From: DATJJW01 sp035491935
Lineage (GTDB): Bacteria; Pseudomonadota; Alphaproteobacteria; ATCC43930; CGMCC-115725
Length of the DNA: 38,638 nt
Direction of reading: 5' to 3'
NCBI GenBank assembly: GCA_035491935.1
Contig: DATJJW010000117.1
Coordinates: 1-38,638 of the forward strand
Positions 1 to 7,697 of the stretch are shown here, piece by piece. Position 1 is the first letter of the stretch. Each line of letters starts with the position of its first letter. The notes below the pieces were generated by a model. The model made no database searches. It was given only the letters and a program-made list of their open reading frames with translations, and was not told the origin of the DNA. Made by a program: the position numbers and the translations under genes.

Positions 1-88
1 CCCGCCTAGGGCGCCGGCGCGTAATTCTACCTTTTTGACCCGTAAAAAATGCAGGTGTCTAATGGGACAACCGTCATATTGGCGTGAT

Positions 89-640
89 CTAGCGTCTCAG
101 GCGCCGGCGCTGGCGGCGCAGGTTGAGCCACAGCCAACGGGCACGGCGCCAGGTGGGCGTGTTGCGGATATCGGCGTAGAGGCGCCGGTGGAAGCGTTCC
201 CAGACGGCATAGAGTTCCGCCAGCCAACGGATGGTCAGCAGCTTCTTCTTATTGAGCTCGAAGATCCGGTCTACGATCAGCAGGCTGACGGCATAGGCCA
301 GGATTAGGATGCCGGTGCCCATGAAATAATGGCGCAGGCCAATGACATAGAGCGCCACCAGCTTCGCCGGCTCGACAACCAGCAGCGGCACCGCCAACAG
401 GAATAGGGTGGTGTAGGGGCCGAAGCTGGTTAGCAGGCGGCGCCAGCGATCGACATAGACATAGCGCATCACCAGCAAGACGGCCGGGCGCAGCACCCAG
501 GCGGCCGCGTCGTGGCCCACGAACCATAACGCCACCAATACCGATGCGAAGCCCAGGAGCAGCCTGGAGAACAGCGGTCTCTGTCTCCTGCGTCCCGTCC
601 GCACCAAGCCGGCCGATGCTAGATTATTCGTATTGTTCAT
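89..640 (-). CDS. Small basic inner-membrane protein, function unknown
   Basis: A 183-residue protein that I do not recognise as a named family. It has a short polar N-terminus and about three hydrophobic segments (roughly residues 27-55, 75-100 and 106-126). The tail is very basic, ending in many Arg residues, which suggests a cytoplasmic C-terminus by the positive-inside rule. The stretch around EPAKLVALYVIGLRHYFMGTG looks like a conserved core of small alphaproteobacterial membrane proteins, but that is an impression, not a match. It is divergent from the MFS transporter gene, with about 170 bases between the two starts. The start is the first in-frame ATG; no strong ribosome binding site is visible. 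Confidence 0.7.
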   Translation of the reverse strand: MNNTNNLASAGLVRTGRRRQRPLFSRLLLGFASVLVALWFVGHDAAAWVLRPAVLLVMRYVYVDRWRRLLTSFGPYTTLFLLAVPLLVVEPAKLVALYVIGLRHYFMGTGILILAYAVSLLIVDRIFELNKKKLLTIRWLAELYAVWERFHRRLYADIRNTPTWRRARWLWLNLRRQRRRLRR

Positions 641-809
641 TAGGAGCTAACTTAAGCCTCTTAAGCTTCGGGGGCAAGATCGCCATCGTAACGAAATACC
701 GCGCTTCCGCATGAACGGAACCTGGCACCATCACCGGTGCTTTACCTGGGGCTCGGATGTTCTGGGATTTGGCATTCCGGGTACCGGGACATGCAGGATA
801 TGGCATTTC

Positions 810-2264
810 ATGACGGTACAAGCGGCCGGCGCGGCCAACAGGGCGACGATCGAGACTGACATCCCGGCGCGGCTGGATGCGCTGCTGTGGAACCGTTTCC
901 ACACCCTCGTCATCGCCGGGCTTGGCATCACCTGGATATTGGATGGGCTGGAAGTCACACTGGTCGGTTCACTCTCGGGTGCCCTCAAGCAAAGCCAAAA
1001 CTTGAATTTTGGGGATAATGAAATCGGCCTTGCCGCCAGTTTCTATTTGGCTGGCGCGGTCGTCGGCGGCTTTGGTTTCGGGTGGCTGACCGATAAGCTG
1101 GGCCGCAAACGCCTGTTCTTCATCACGTTGGGGCTTTATGTCGCGGCGACCGCCGCCTCCGGTCTCGCCTGGAATTTCTGGAGCTTCGCGTTCTTCCGCC
1201 TGCTGACCGGCGCCGGCATCGGCGGCGAGTATACGGCGATCAACTCGGCGATCCAGGAATTCATTCCCGCGCGTTACCGCGGTCGGACGGACCTGGCGGT
1301 CAATGGCAGCTTCTGGATCGGTGCGGCGCTTGGCGCCGGCGGGGCGGCCTTGCTGTTGCAGCCGGGATTGCTGCCGCCGGATATAGGCTGGCGCGTGGGC
1401 TTCGGGATTGGTGCGGCCCTCGGTCTTGGCATCCTGGCCCTGCGCAGCGCGCTGCCGGAGAGTCCGCGCTGGCTGATGGTCCACAGGCGGGGCGAGGAGG
1501 CCGAGCGGATCGTGCGCGCCATCGAGGCCCATGCCCATGCCGCGCCCGATGCCGATCGTCACGCCAAGCTGCGCATTCGCACCGATCACGAGACGCCGGG
1601 GCCTTTCGCGCTGGTCGCCATACTGTTCCGCCAGCATACGGCGCGTGCGATCCTGGGGTTGGTGCTGATGGGCGCACAGGCTTTTTTCTTCAATGCGATC
1701 TTCTTCACCTATGCCCTGGTTCTGGCGCGCTTCTACGGCGTGAAGCCCGAAAGCATCGGCCTGTTCATCCTGCCCTTCGCCGCCGCGAATTTTCTCGGGC
1801 CCCTGTTGCTGGGGCCGCTCTTCGACAGCATCGGCCGCAAGACGATGATCGCCGGATGCTTTGCCGCGACCGGCGTGCTGCTGCTGGGGGCGACCGGGCT
1901 GTTCGCTACGGATCACCTGAATGCCGTTACCCAGACCGTCGCCTGGACGGTGATCTTCTTCTTTGGCTCGGCTGCGGCCAGTGCCGCCTATCTCACCGTC
2001 GGCGAAAGCTTCCCGCTCGAGATGCGGGCACTGGCCATCGCTGTTTTCTATGCTATCGGTACGGCGCTGGGCGGCATCGTCGGGCCCGGGTTGTTCGCCT
2101 ATCTGGTGGCCGGCGGCCGGGAGCCGCTCGCCTGGGGCTATGTCGGGGCCGCGGGCCTGCTGATCCTGGCGGCCCTCGTCGAGATAGGGCTGGGGGTCGC
2201 CGCCGAGCGCCGGTCGCTCGAGGATCTGGCGCGACCGCTTTCCGCCGAAGTCGAACCCCGCTAG
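810..2264 (+). CDS. MFS transporter (metabolite:H+ symporter / sugar-porter-like)
   Basis: A 484-residue major facilitator superfamily permease with about 12 hydrophobic segments. The loop 2-3 signature reads GWLTDKLGRKR, the family's G-x3-D-x2-GRR/K motif, and LPESPRWL follows the sixth segment as in sugar-porter and metabolite:H+ symporter groups. A second GPLFDSIGRK copy lies in the C-terminal half, reflecting the usual internal duplication. I chose the ATG at 810 because the open frame upstream to 711 encodes a Trp/His/Cys-rich leader unlike any MFS N-terminus, whereas the sequence from 810 leads into RFHTLVIAGLGITWILDG, a typical first helix. The substrate cannot be told from sequence. 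The gene is alone on its strand, with a 428-base gap downstream. Confidence 0.88.
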   Translation: MTVQAAGAANRATIETDIPARLDALLWNRFHTLVIAGLGITWILDGLEVTLVGSLSGALKQSQNLNFGDNEIGLAASFYLAGAVVGGFGFGWLTDKLGRKRLFFITLGLYVAATAASGLAWNFWSFAFFRLLTGAGIGGEYTAINSAIQEFIPARYRGRTDLAVNGSFWIGAALGAGGAALLLQPGLLPPDIGWRVGFGIGAALGLGILALRSALPESPRWLMVHRRGEEAERIVRAIEAHAHAAPDADRHAKLRIRTDHETPGPFALVAILFRQHTARAILGLVLMGAQAFFFNAIFFTYALVLARFYGVKPESIGLFILPFAAANFLGPLLLGPLFDSIGRKTMIAGCFAATGVLLLGATGLFATDHLNAVTQTVAWTVIFFFGSAAASAAYLTVGESFPLEMRALAIAVFYAIGTALGGIVGPGLFAYLVAGGREPLAWGYVGAAGLLILAALVEIGLGVAAERRSLEDLARPLSAEVEPR

Positions 2265-2272
2265 CAGCCGAT

Positions 2273-2299
2273 CGGCTCATGGTGTGGCGGCTCATGGTG
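2273..2299 (+). repeat. 12-bp direct repeat after MFS stop codon
   Basis: CGGCTCATGGTG occurs at 2273-2284 and again at 2288-2299, a period of 15, starting 8 bases after the MFS stop codon. It is non-coding and may be a slippage product. Confidence 0.7.
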
Positions 2300-2570
2300 C
2301 TCGAAACGGTAGGCTCGTAGGGGAGGGGTGGTGCCGAGTTGCCAGGGCGGTCGGGCGATGCTAGCTTCCCCGACTGGTCGCGGAGCCCGTTCGGAATGTC
2401 ACGACATGCACGTCCGGGGCGGCGCGATCTCTTGACGCCGATGCGGGACGGCATCGCGCAAGGGTGGTAGGGAAGTAGTCCATGGCGGTTCAGAACCTTG
2501 TCCGCGCGTGCCGCTTTTCGGGATGGGCGGTGACGCCCGTTTCCCCTCTGCTGACGCTGTCGCAGGTCAC

Positions 2571-2586
2571 GGCCTGTATACAGGCC
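2571..2586. promoter_or_regulatory. Perfect 16-bp palindrome, candidate operator
   Basis: GGCCTGTATACAGGCC is identical to its reverse complement over all 16 bases and sits about 106 bases upstream of the PP2C phosphatase start. Perfect symmetry without a loop suits a dimeric DNA-binding protein better than an RNA hairpin. The protein that would bind it is unknown. Confidence 0.4.
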
Positions 2587-2692
2587 ATGGGCGCCGCCAC
2601 GAGTCGGCTCCCGGCGGCGGTGCCTATTCCCGCCAAGGACCGTTTCCTCAGGCCGGTCGGTCTACGGAGCGAGGAATAGGCGGCCCACGATC

Positions 2693-4288
2693 ATGACGCT
2701 TCCAGAGACATCGGCACAGCCGGAAACCCGTATCCAGGGATCGGGGGCGGCCGATCCGCGCTTCCGGTCGATCCGTGGTGGTGTTGGCGCCGTCAAGACC
2801 GGCACCGGCCTGACGCGCAAGCTGTTCCTGAAGATCCTGCCGATCGTCGCGATCTTCGTGCTGGTGACCCAGGTGGTCATCGCCTTCATCAATTATGACG
2901 GCCAACTGCGCGTGCAGGCGGCGCGGGCCCAGCTCATCGCGACGCTGACCGCCGATGCGGTGGCGGGGCCAGTCTGGGACATGGACCAGTCGATCTACGT
3001 GCCTCAGATCAAGGCGCTGGAGCATGACGAGGATTTCCGTGCCGCCGTGCTGACCGACGAAAGCGGCGCGGTGCTCTACCATGTCGAGGAGCCGAGCCTG
3101 GCGACCACGACCAACAAGGTCGTGGTCAAGGCGCCCCTGATCTCGACCGCCAGCAAATCGCCGATCGGCGAGCTGACTTTGACCCTGTCCAGCGATTCGC
3201 TGCGCCAGAGCGCCTGGCATCAGATATATATCGCGCTGATCGCCTTCTTCGTGTTGATGCTCGGGCTGGTCCTGGCGCTCAACCGCTCGGTCTACGCCTT
3301 CGTCCAGCAGCCGCTGGGCCGGCTGCTGCGTGCGATGAATGATGTCGAGCACAAGCAATGGACGACGGTGGCGGTTACAGCCGATGACGAGATCGGCTCG
3401 GTCGGCAAGGCCTTCAACCGTATGGTCGAGGGCTTGAAATCCGGTGACGAGGCCAAGCGCCTGCTGGCCGAGCTGGAGGTCACGCACCACCAGCTCGAGA
3501 ACGCCAATCGCCTTATCCTCGACAGCATCCACTACGCCAGCAAGATCCAGAATGCGCTGCTGCCCGATCCGGGTGCGTTGGGCGATGGGGTTGCGGCGAT
3601 CGAGGTGATCTGGCAGCCGCTGCAGCTGGTCGGCGGCGATTATTACTGGCTGGAGCGCTTTGGAGAGCGGTCGGTCATCATCGTCACCGACTGCACCGGC
3701 CATGGCGTGCCCGGTGCCTTCATGACCATGATCGCCGCTTCGGCCATCGCCGAGATCCTGCATCAGCGCGACTGGTCGGGGCCGGCCGATATCCTGCGTA
3801 CGCTGGACGGCATGGTGCGGGCGCGCCTGCGCCAGGACCGGGTGGAGAACGACCGCGCGGAAACGGCTTCGGATGACGGATTGGACGCTGCGGTCTGCAT
3901 CTATGACCGTATGGAGGGCGCGGTGACCTATGCCGGCGCCAACATCCCATTGATCTGCCGGCGCAACGGCGTCATCGAGGAAGTGAAGCCGGTGCGGACG
4001 GGTTTGGGCTACCGCAACATCACCCGCGCCGAAAGCCTGGTCGACCATACTCTCAAGGTCGAGCCCGGCACCGTGTTCTATCTCTTCACCGACGGCGTGC
4101 AGGACCATATGGGCGGCCAGCCACGCCGTCTGCTTGGCCGCCGGCGCCTGGCGGCGATGCTGGCCGAGCGGCCGCAGGATGAGGATCTGGGCGAGCAGCT
4201 TCAGGTGTTGCAGGGCAATCTCGACGCCTATCGCGGCGAGAACACCCGCCGCGATGACATGACCATGATCGCCTTCAAGCCGCTCTAA
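2693..4288 (+). CDS. HAMP-PP2C (SpoIIE/RsbU-type) protein phosphatase, SiaA-like
   Basis: A 531-residue membrane-bound serine/threonine phosphatase. A hydrophobic helix at about residues 45-66 and a second at about 180-198 flank a periplasmic sensor domain. A HAMP-like linker follows (about 200-250), then a coiled-coil stretch and the PPM/PP2C domain (about 280-531). Metal-binding and core motifs are intact: GGDYYW (314-319), DCTGHGVPGAFM (333-344), DDGLDAA (394-400), FTDGVQD (465-471) and RRDDMTMI near the end. This order matches SiaA of Pseudomonas, which dephosphorylates a small STAS-like partner and controls c-di-GMP synthesis. No siaB, siaC or siaD homologue is visible in this window, so the partner is encoded elsewhere or differs. 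The ATG at 2693 has only a weak leader. Confidence 0.88.
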   Translation: MTLPETSAQPETRIQGSGAADPRFRSIRGGVGAVKTGTGLTRKLFLKILPIVAIFVLVTQVVIAFINYDGQLRVQAARAQLIATLTADAVAGPVWDMDQSIYVPQIKALEHDEDFRAAVLTDESGAVLYHVEEPSLATTTNKVVVKAPLISTASKSPIGELTLTLSSDSLRQSAWHQIYIALIAFFVLMLGLVLALNRSVYAFVQQPLGRLLRAMNDVEHKQWTTVAVTADDEIGSVGKAFNRMVEGLKSGDEAKRLLAELEVTHHQLENANRLILDSIHYASKIQNALLPDPGALGDGVAAIEVIWQPLQLVGGDYYWLERFGERSVIIVTDCTGHGVPGAFMTMIAASAIAEILHQRDWSGPADILRTLDGMVRARLRQDRVENDRAETASDDGLDAAVCIYDRMEGAVTYAGANIPLICRRNGVIEEVKPVRTGLGYRNITRAESLVDHTLKVEPGTVFYLFTDGVQDHMGGQPRRLLGRRRLAAMLAERPQDEDLGEQLQVLQGNLDAYRGENTRRDDMTMIAFKPL

Positions 4289-4449
4289 ACTTTAAGGCGA
4301 TTTCGTCTCGCGTAACCCGGCATTTTCTTCGGTCGTCGGAACGGGTATTTAAGAGGGAAGGGCGGTAGGCTGCCGCTCGTCACGATTCCGAAATCCTTAT
4401 CGGCCGCTCCCCTTGGAGTTGTGCGCGCAATTTCTCGGTGGAGCGTCCC

Positions 4450-5808
4450 ATGAACAGGAAGTCGATTATCGCGGGGGCGGTGTTGGGCGTCTGCCTTGTC
4501 GGCGCCGGCGGTTATTTCTACACGCAGTATCAGGCGAAGGCCGCCTTCGACCGGGCGATCGTACAGGCGAGGGCCAAATTAGGCCCCAATGGCACCTTCA
4601 TCTATCGAGCCGCCGAGCTGGAACCGTTCAGCCATGAGGGTACTCTGCATGACCTGTTGATGAAGACGCCGGATGGCCAGATCGTCACCGCTCACAGCTT
4701 GCGTGTCACCACCGGTTGGGATGGCCAGCTCCATTCGGTGAGCGCCGACAAGGTCCATGTCACCAAAGGCGTCTTCAGCGCCGATGCCGGTCATATGGAT
4801 ATCGACGGCATCAGTTACAGCGGCGAGCTCGATATGGGGCCGCATGCCATCGATAGCATGCGCTTCGACAAGATGACGGTCGCCAGCCTCAGCGCGACGA
4901 CGCCGGGCGGCTTGATAAAGACGGAGCGGGTCAGCTTCAGCAATTTCGGCATGGGGCGCCGGGGCGATGGCATATGGCAGAACATCGACTTCATACCGGC
5001 CGACAAGCAGTCCTTCGATCATATGCACCTTGCCCAGTTCCATTTTGCCGGTGTGGGCGCGTTCGAGGCGGTCAAGAAGCTCCTCTATCCCGAGACACCA
5101 TCGGCGCAGGCGATCGGCACGCAGGATCTCGATATGGTCGATGTGGCGGCGACCAGGGATGGCGCGCAGATGTGGAGCATCGCGCAGGCCACGTTCCACA
5201 ACGACCAGGGAGTCCCGGGCCAATATCACATCACCGGGCAGATGCGGCATTTCATCGACAAGTCGAACCCGGCGACGGTGCAGCATATGGCTGCATTCGG
5301 CTATGACAGCATGCCGTTCGACGGCGATTTCGATATGTCATACAGGACGGCCGGCGGCGTGCTCGACATCACGTCCTTCGTGATGAAGGGCAAGGATGCC
5401 GGGACCATCAGCTTTGCCGTCAAGCTGGAAGGCGTACCGGCCGTCACCGGCAATGCGGCCCAGGCCCTGCCGCTTCTGCTGCAGGTGAAGTTGGCTTCCG
5501 CGTCTCTCAGCTTCGCCGATGGCGGTTTCCTGCAGCGCGCCATCGATGCCCGCGCCAAGGAGACCGGTACCAGCGCGGATGCCGCGCGCGAGGCGTTGGC
5601 CAGCGAGTTGGAGTTACGCGCCTCGATGTCCCCGCCGCCATTCAAGGACATCCAGATGGCGGCCGCGACCGTGGTGCGTCACCCGGGCACGCTGGAGATC
5701 GATGTGAACCCGCCCGCGCCGGTTCTCTTGATGCAGGCGGCGTTGGAGGCGCGTATCAATCCGGTGGCGCTGACCAGCCAGCTCGGGCTTTCGGCCAAGG
5801 CCAAATAG
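4450..5808 (+). CDS. Membrane-anchored periplasmic protein, DUF945/AsmA-like style
   Basis: A 452-residue protein with one N-terminal hydrophobic helix (SIIAGAVLGVCLVGAGGYFY) right after a short basic start, then a long soluble part rich in beta-type patterning. That suggests a signal anchor with the rest in the periplasm. The architecture resembles DUF945/YdgA-like and AsmA-like envelope proteins, but I see no diagnostic motif, so the family is only a suggestion. The ATG at 4450 is preferred over the in-frame GTG at 4438 because a purine-rich GGTGGAG (4437-4443) lies 6 bases before it and overlaps the GTG. It follows the PP2C phosphatase gene by 161 bases on the same strand and is convergent with ychF. 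Confidence 0.75.
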   Translation: MNRKSIIAGAVLGVCLVGAGGYFYTQYQAKAAFDRAIVQARAKLGPNGTFIYRAAELEPFSHEGTLHDLLMKTPDGQIVTAHSLRVTTGWDGQLHSVSADKVHVTKGVFSADAGHMDIDGISYSGELDMGPHAIDSMRFDKMTVASLSATTPGGLIKTERVSFSNFGMGRRGDGIWQNIDFIPADKQSFDHMHLAQFHFAGVGAFEAVKKLLYPETPSAQAIGTQDLDMVDVAATRDGAQMWSIAQATFHNDQGVPGQYHITGQMRHFIDKSNPATVQHMAAFGYDSMPFDGDFDMSYRTAGGVLDITSFVMKGKDAGTISFAVKLEGVPAVTGNAAQALPLLLQVKLASASLSFADGGFLQRAIDARAKETGTSADAAREALASELELRASMSPPPFKDIQMAAATVVRHPGTLEIDVNPPAPVLLMQAALEARINPVALTSQLGLSAKAK

Positions 5809-5817
5809 GCGAGGAGC

Positions 5818-5839
5818 CGGCCGTGGGCGTACCCGGCCG
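5818..5839. terminator. Weak bulged hairpin between convergent genes
   Basis: CGGCC (5818-5822) pairs with GGCCG (5835-5839), and GGG (5825-5827) with CCC (5832-5834), leaving a CGTA loop and a two-base bulge. It sits between the stop codons of the anchored protein and ychF. There is no T-run, so it is at best a weak bidirectional terminator. Confidence 0.3.
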
Positions 5840-5842
5840 ACT

Positions 5843-5896
5843 GCGCCTCAAGCGTTGAAGCGCCTCAGACGTTGAAGCGCCTCAGACGTTGAAGCG
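5843..5896. repeat. 17-bp tandem repeat, three copies, duplicating the end of ychF
   Basis: A 17-base unit occurs at 5843-5859, 5860-5876 and 5877-5893, followed by GCG. The last two copies are identical and the first differs at two positions (AAGCG for AGACG). The third copy contains the C-terminal codons and stop (5882-5884) of ychF, so the other two are tandem copies of the gene's 3' end placed just after it. Confidence 0.9.
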
Positions 5897-6985
5897 GAAG
5901 TGGAAGATGTCGCCGTCGCGCACGACGTATTCCGAACCTTCCAGGCGGAACTTGCCGGCTTCCTTGGCGCCCTGTTCGCCGCCGCAGGCGACGAAGTCGT
6001 CATAGGAGATCGTCTCGGCGCGGATGAAGCCCTTCTCGAAATCCGTATGGATGGCGCCGGCGGCCTGCGGCGCCTTGGAGCCCGTCAGCACGGTCCAGGC
6101 CCGCGCTTCCTTGGGACCGACGGTGAAGAAGGTCACGAGGCCCAAGAGGCCATAGCCCGCGCGGATGACGCGGGCGAGACCGGTCTCCTCCAGGCCCAGG
6201 CTCGACAGGAATTCCTGCTTCTCGGCCTCCTCCGAGAGCTGCGCCACTTCCGCCTCGATCGCTGCGGATATGACGACCGAGACCGCTCCTTGGGCTTTGG
6301 CGAAAGCCTCGACCTTGGCCGACTGGCTGTTGCCGGAGGCGGCCGAGCCTTCCTCGACGTTGCAGACATAGAGGACGGGCTTGGAGGTGATGAGGTTCAA
6401 GGCCCGTGCCGCCTTGATCCGCTCCGGATCGTCAAAGCGAACGGTGCGCGCGGGCTTACCTTCGCGCAGCGCCGCCAACACCGGGGCCATCACCTCGATG
6501 ATCAGCTTCGATTCCTTGTCGCCCGTCTTGGCCTTCTTCTCCAGGTTCGGCAGACGCTTTTCGAGACTGTCGAGATCGGCCAGCATCAGCTCGGTCTCGA
6601 CCGTCTCTGCGTCGCGCACCGGGTCGACCGAGCCCTCGACATGGGTGATGTTGCCGTCCTCGAAGCAGCGCAGCACATGGGCGATGGCGTCGACCTCGCG
6701 GATATGGCCGAGGAACTGGTTGCCCAGCCCTTCGCCACGCGAGGCGCCGCGCACCAGCCCGGCGATGTCGACGAATTCAAGCTGGGTCGGGATGAGCTTG
6801 GCGGATTTCGCGATGGCGGCGCATTTCTCCAGCCGCTCGTCCGGCACCGCGACGCGGCCGACATTCGGCTCGATGGTGCAGAAGGGGTAATTCGCTGCTT
6901 CCGCCGCCGCCGTCGCGGTCAGTGCGTTGAACAGCGTGGATTTGCCGACATTGGGCAGGCCGACGATGCCGCAATTGAAACCCAT
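5882..6985 (-). CDS. ychF: Redox-regulated ATPase YchF (Obg family)
   Basis: A 367-residue P-loop NTPase of the Obg/YchF family, full length for the family. The G1 loop reads GLPNVGKST (9-17), G3 is DIAG (73-76), and the position that is NKxD in GTPases is NVEE (209-212), the change that gives YchF its ATP preference. The C-terminal TGS-type domain is present and ends in FHFRFNV, as in most homologues. YchF associates with the ribosome and has been linked to oxidative-stress responses. It is the last gene of the minus-strand block prs-rplY-pth-ychF, a common alphaproteobacterial order. A leader AAGGA precedes the ATG. The 3' end has been tandemly repeated (see 5843-5896). Confidence 0.98.
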   Translation of the reverse strand: MGFNCGIVGLPNVGKSTLFNALTATAAAEAANYPFCTIEPNVGRVAVPDERLEKCAAIAKSAKLIPTQLEFVDIAGLVRGASRGEGLGNQFLGHIREVDAIAHVLRCFEDGNITHVEGSVDPVRDAETVETELMLADLDSLEKRLPNLEKKAKTGDKESKLIIEVMAPVLAALREGKPARTVRFDDPERIKAARALNLITSKPVLYVCNVEEGSAASGNSQSAKVEAFAKAQGAVSVVISAAIEAEVAQLSEEAEKQEFLSSLGLEETGLARVIRAGYGLLGLVTFFTVGPKEARAWTVLTGSKAPQAAGAIHTDFEKGFIRAETISYDDFVACGGEQGAKEAGKFRLEGSEYVVRDGDIFHFRFNV

Positions 6986-7004
6986 GGGGTGTCCTTACTT
7001 CTTG

Positions 7005-7082
7005 CTAGAGCCTGATCCGCTCAGGTGGAGTCGACCTAAGCGGCGCATCGGTCTCCAAGTATTTGAATCAGATCGAGATTCA
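7005..7082. repeat. Candidate dispersed intergenic repeat between pth and ychF
   Basis: The stretch starts CTAGAGCCTGATCCGCTCAG and contains two short inverted repeats: CCTGA/TCAGG (7011-7015 and 7021-7025) and TGAATC/GATTCA (7064-7069 and 7077-7082), the second overlapping the pth stop codon. The TAGAGC..GATCC style resembles dispersed intergenic repeats of alphaproteobacterial genomes. That is recall, not a search result, and no second copy is seen in this window. Confidence 0.35.
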
Positions 7083-7679
7083 GACCATAGGCCGTTTCGG
7101 CCTGCGATCATCTTGATCCAGCAGCAAGCCGACCTTGCTCATGAAGGCGGAATCCTTGCCCTCGACCATCAGTGGGAAGGCTTCGGCCACCGCCACCATC
7201 TGCGGTTCGAGCCAGCTGGTCTCGTCCGCGGCGAAGGCCTGCAGCACGTAATGCAGCACCAGTTCCTTGGCGCCCGGATGGCCGATGCCGAGCCGCACGC
7301 GCCAATAGTCGCTGCCGAGATGCGCGTCGATCGACCGCAGACCGTTATGGCCGGCCGCCCCGCCGCCGCGCTTGGTGCGCAGCTTGCCCGGCGCCAAGTC
7401 CAGCTCGTCATGCAGGACGATCACGTCCACGGGGGCGATCTTGAAGAAACGCGCGGCCGGGGCCACGCTCTCGCCCGAATTGTTCATGAAGGTCTGCGGC
7501 TTCAGCGCCAGCACCTTCTCGCCCGCGATCTCGCCCTCGAAGCATTCGGCTTGGAACTTGTCGCGCGGGCCTTTCAGCCCATGGCGGCGGACGATCGCGT
7601 CCACCGCCATGAAACCGATATTGTGCCGGGTCGCGGCGTATTTCGGGCCGGGATTGCCCAGCCCGACGATCAGCTTCAC
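7080..7679 (-). CDS. pth: Peptidyl-tRNA hydrolase
   Basis: A 199-residue Pth that releases peptides from peptidyl-tRNA dropped by stalled ribosomes. The N-terminus VGLGNPG (5-11) and TRHNIGF (17-23) carry the tRNA-contact Asn9 and the catalytic His19. FMNNSG (64-69) holds the substrate Asn67, HDELDL (90-95) the catalytic-dyad Asp91, and GHNGLRSI (110-117) the conserved Asn112. The start codon is GTG at 7679, preceded by GGAG eight bases upstream, and the gene begins 18 bases after rplY, so the two are surely cotranscribed. Length and domain content are normal. Confidence 0.98.
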   Translation of the reverse strand: MKLIVGLGNPGPKYAATRHNIGFMAVDAIVRRHGLKGPRDKFQAECFEGEIAGEKVLALKPQTFMNNSGESVAPAARFFKIAPVDVIVLHDELDLAPGKLRTKRGGGAAGHNGLRSIDAHLGSDYWRVRLGIGHPGAKELVLHYVLQAFAADETSWLEPQMVAVAEAFPLMVEGKDSAFMSKVGLLLDQDDRRPKRPMV

Positions 7680-7697
7680 GACCCGGTCTCCGGCTGG

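Larger units (their letters stand above)
2265..2692. other. 428-base intergenic region with palindrome and short repeat
   Basis: No convincing gene is present. A 65-codon open frame (2482-2679, plus) starts at an ATG with a weak purine-rich leader and ends just before the phosphatase gene. Its composition is not distinctive and I do not support it as a gene. The region holds a 12-bp direct repeat just after the MFS stop (2273-2284 and 2288-2299) and a perfect 16-bp palindrome at 2571-2586, both listed separately. A promoter for the downstream phosphatase gene should lie here, but I could not pick good -35/-10 boxes. Confidence 0.6.

Noticed and set aside
11..110. Two copies of GCGCCGGCGC at 11-20 and 101-110
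   Set aside because: Such 10-bp GC palindromes are expected by chance in DNA of this composition and they do not bound any recognisable element.
711..809. Longer N-terminus for the MFS transporter
   Set aside because: The added 33 residues are Trp/His/Cys-rich and unlike any MFS leader, whereas the protein from 810 has a normal start.
2482..2679. 65-codon small open frame before the phosphatase
   Set aside because: It has no recognisable features and only a weak leader, and it overlaps the palindrome. It cannot be supported as a gene.
2648..4108. Minus-strand open frame (486 codons) opposite the PP2C phosphatase
   Set aside because: Shadow of an intact gene; composition dominated by His, Asp, Arg and Gln.
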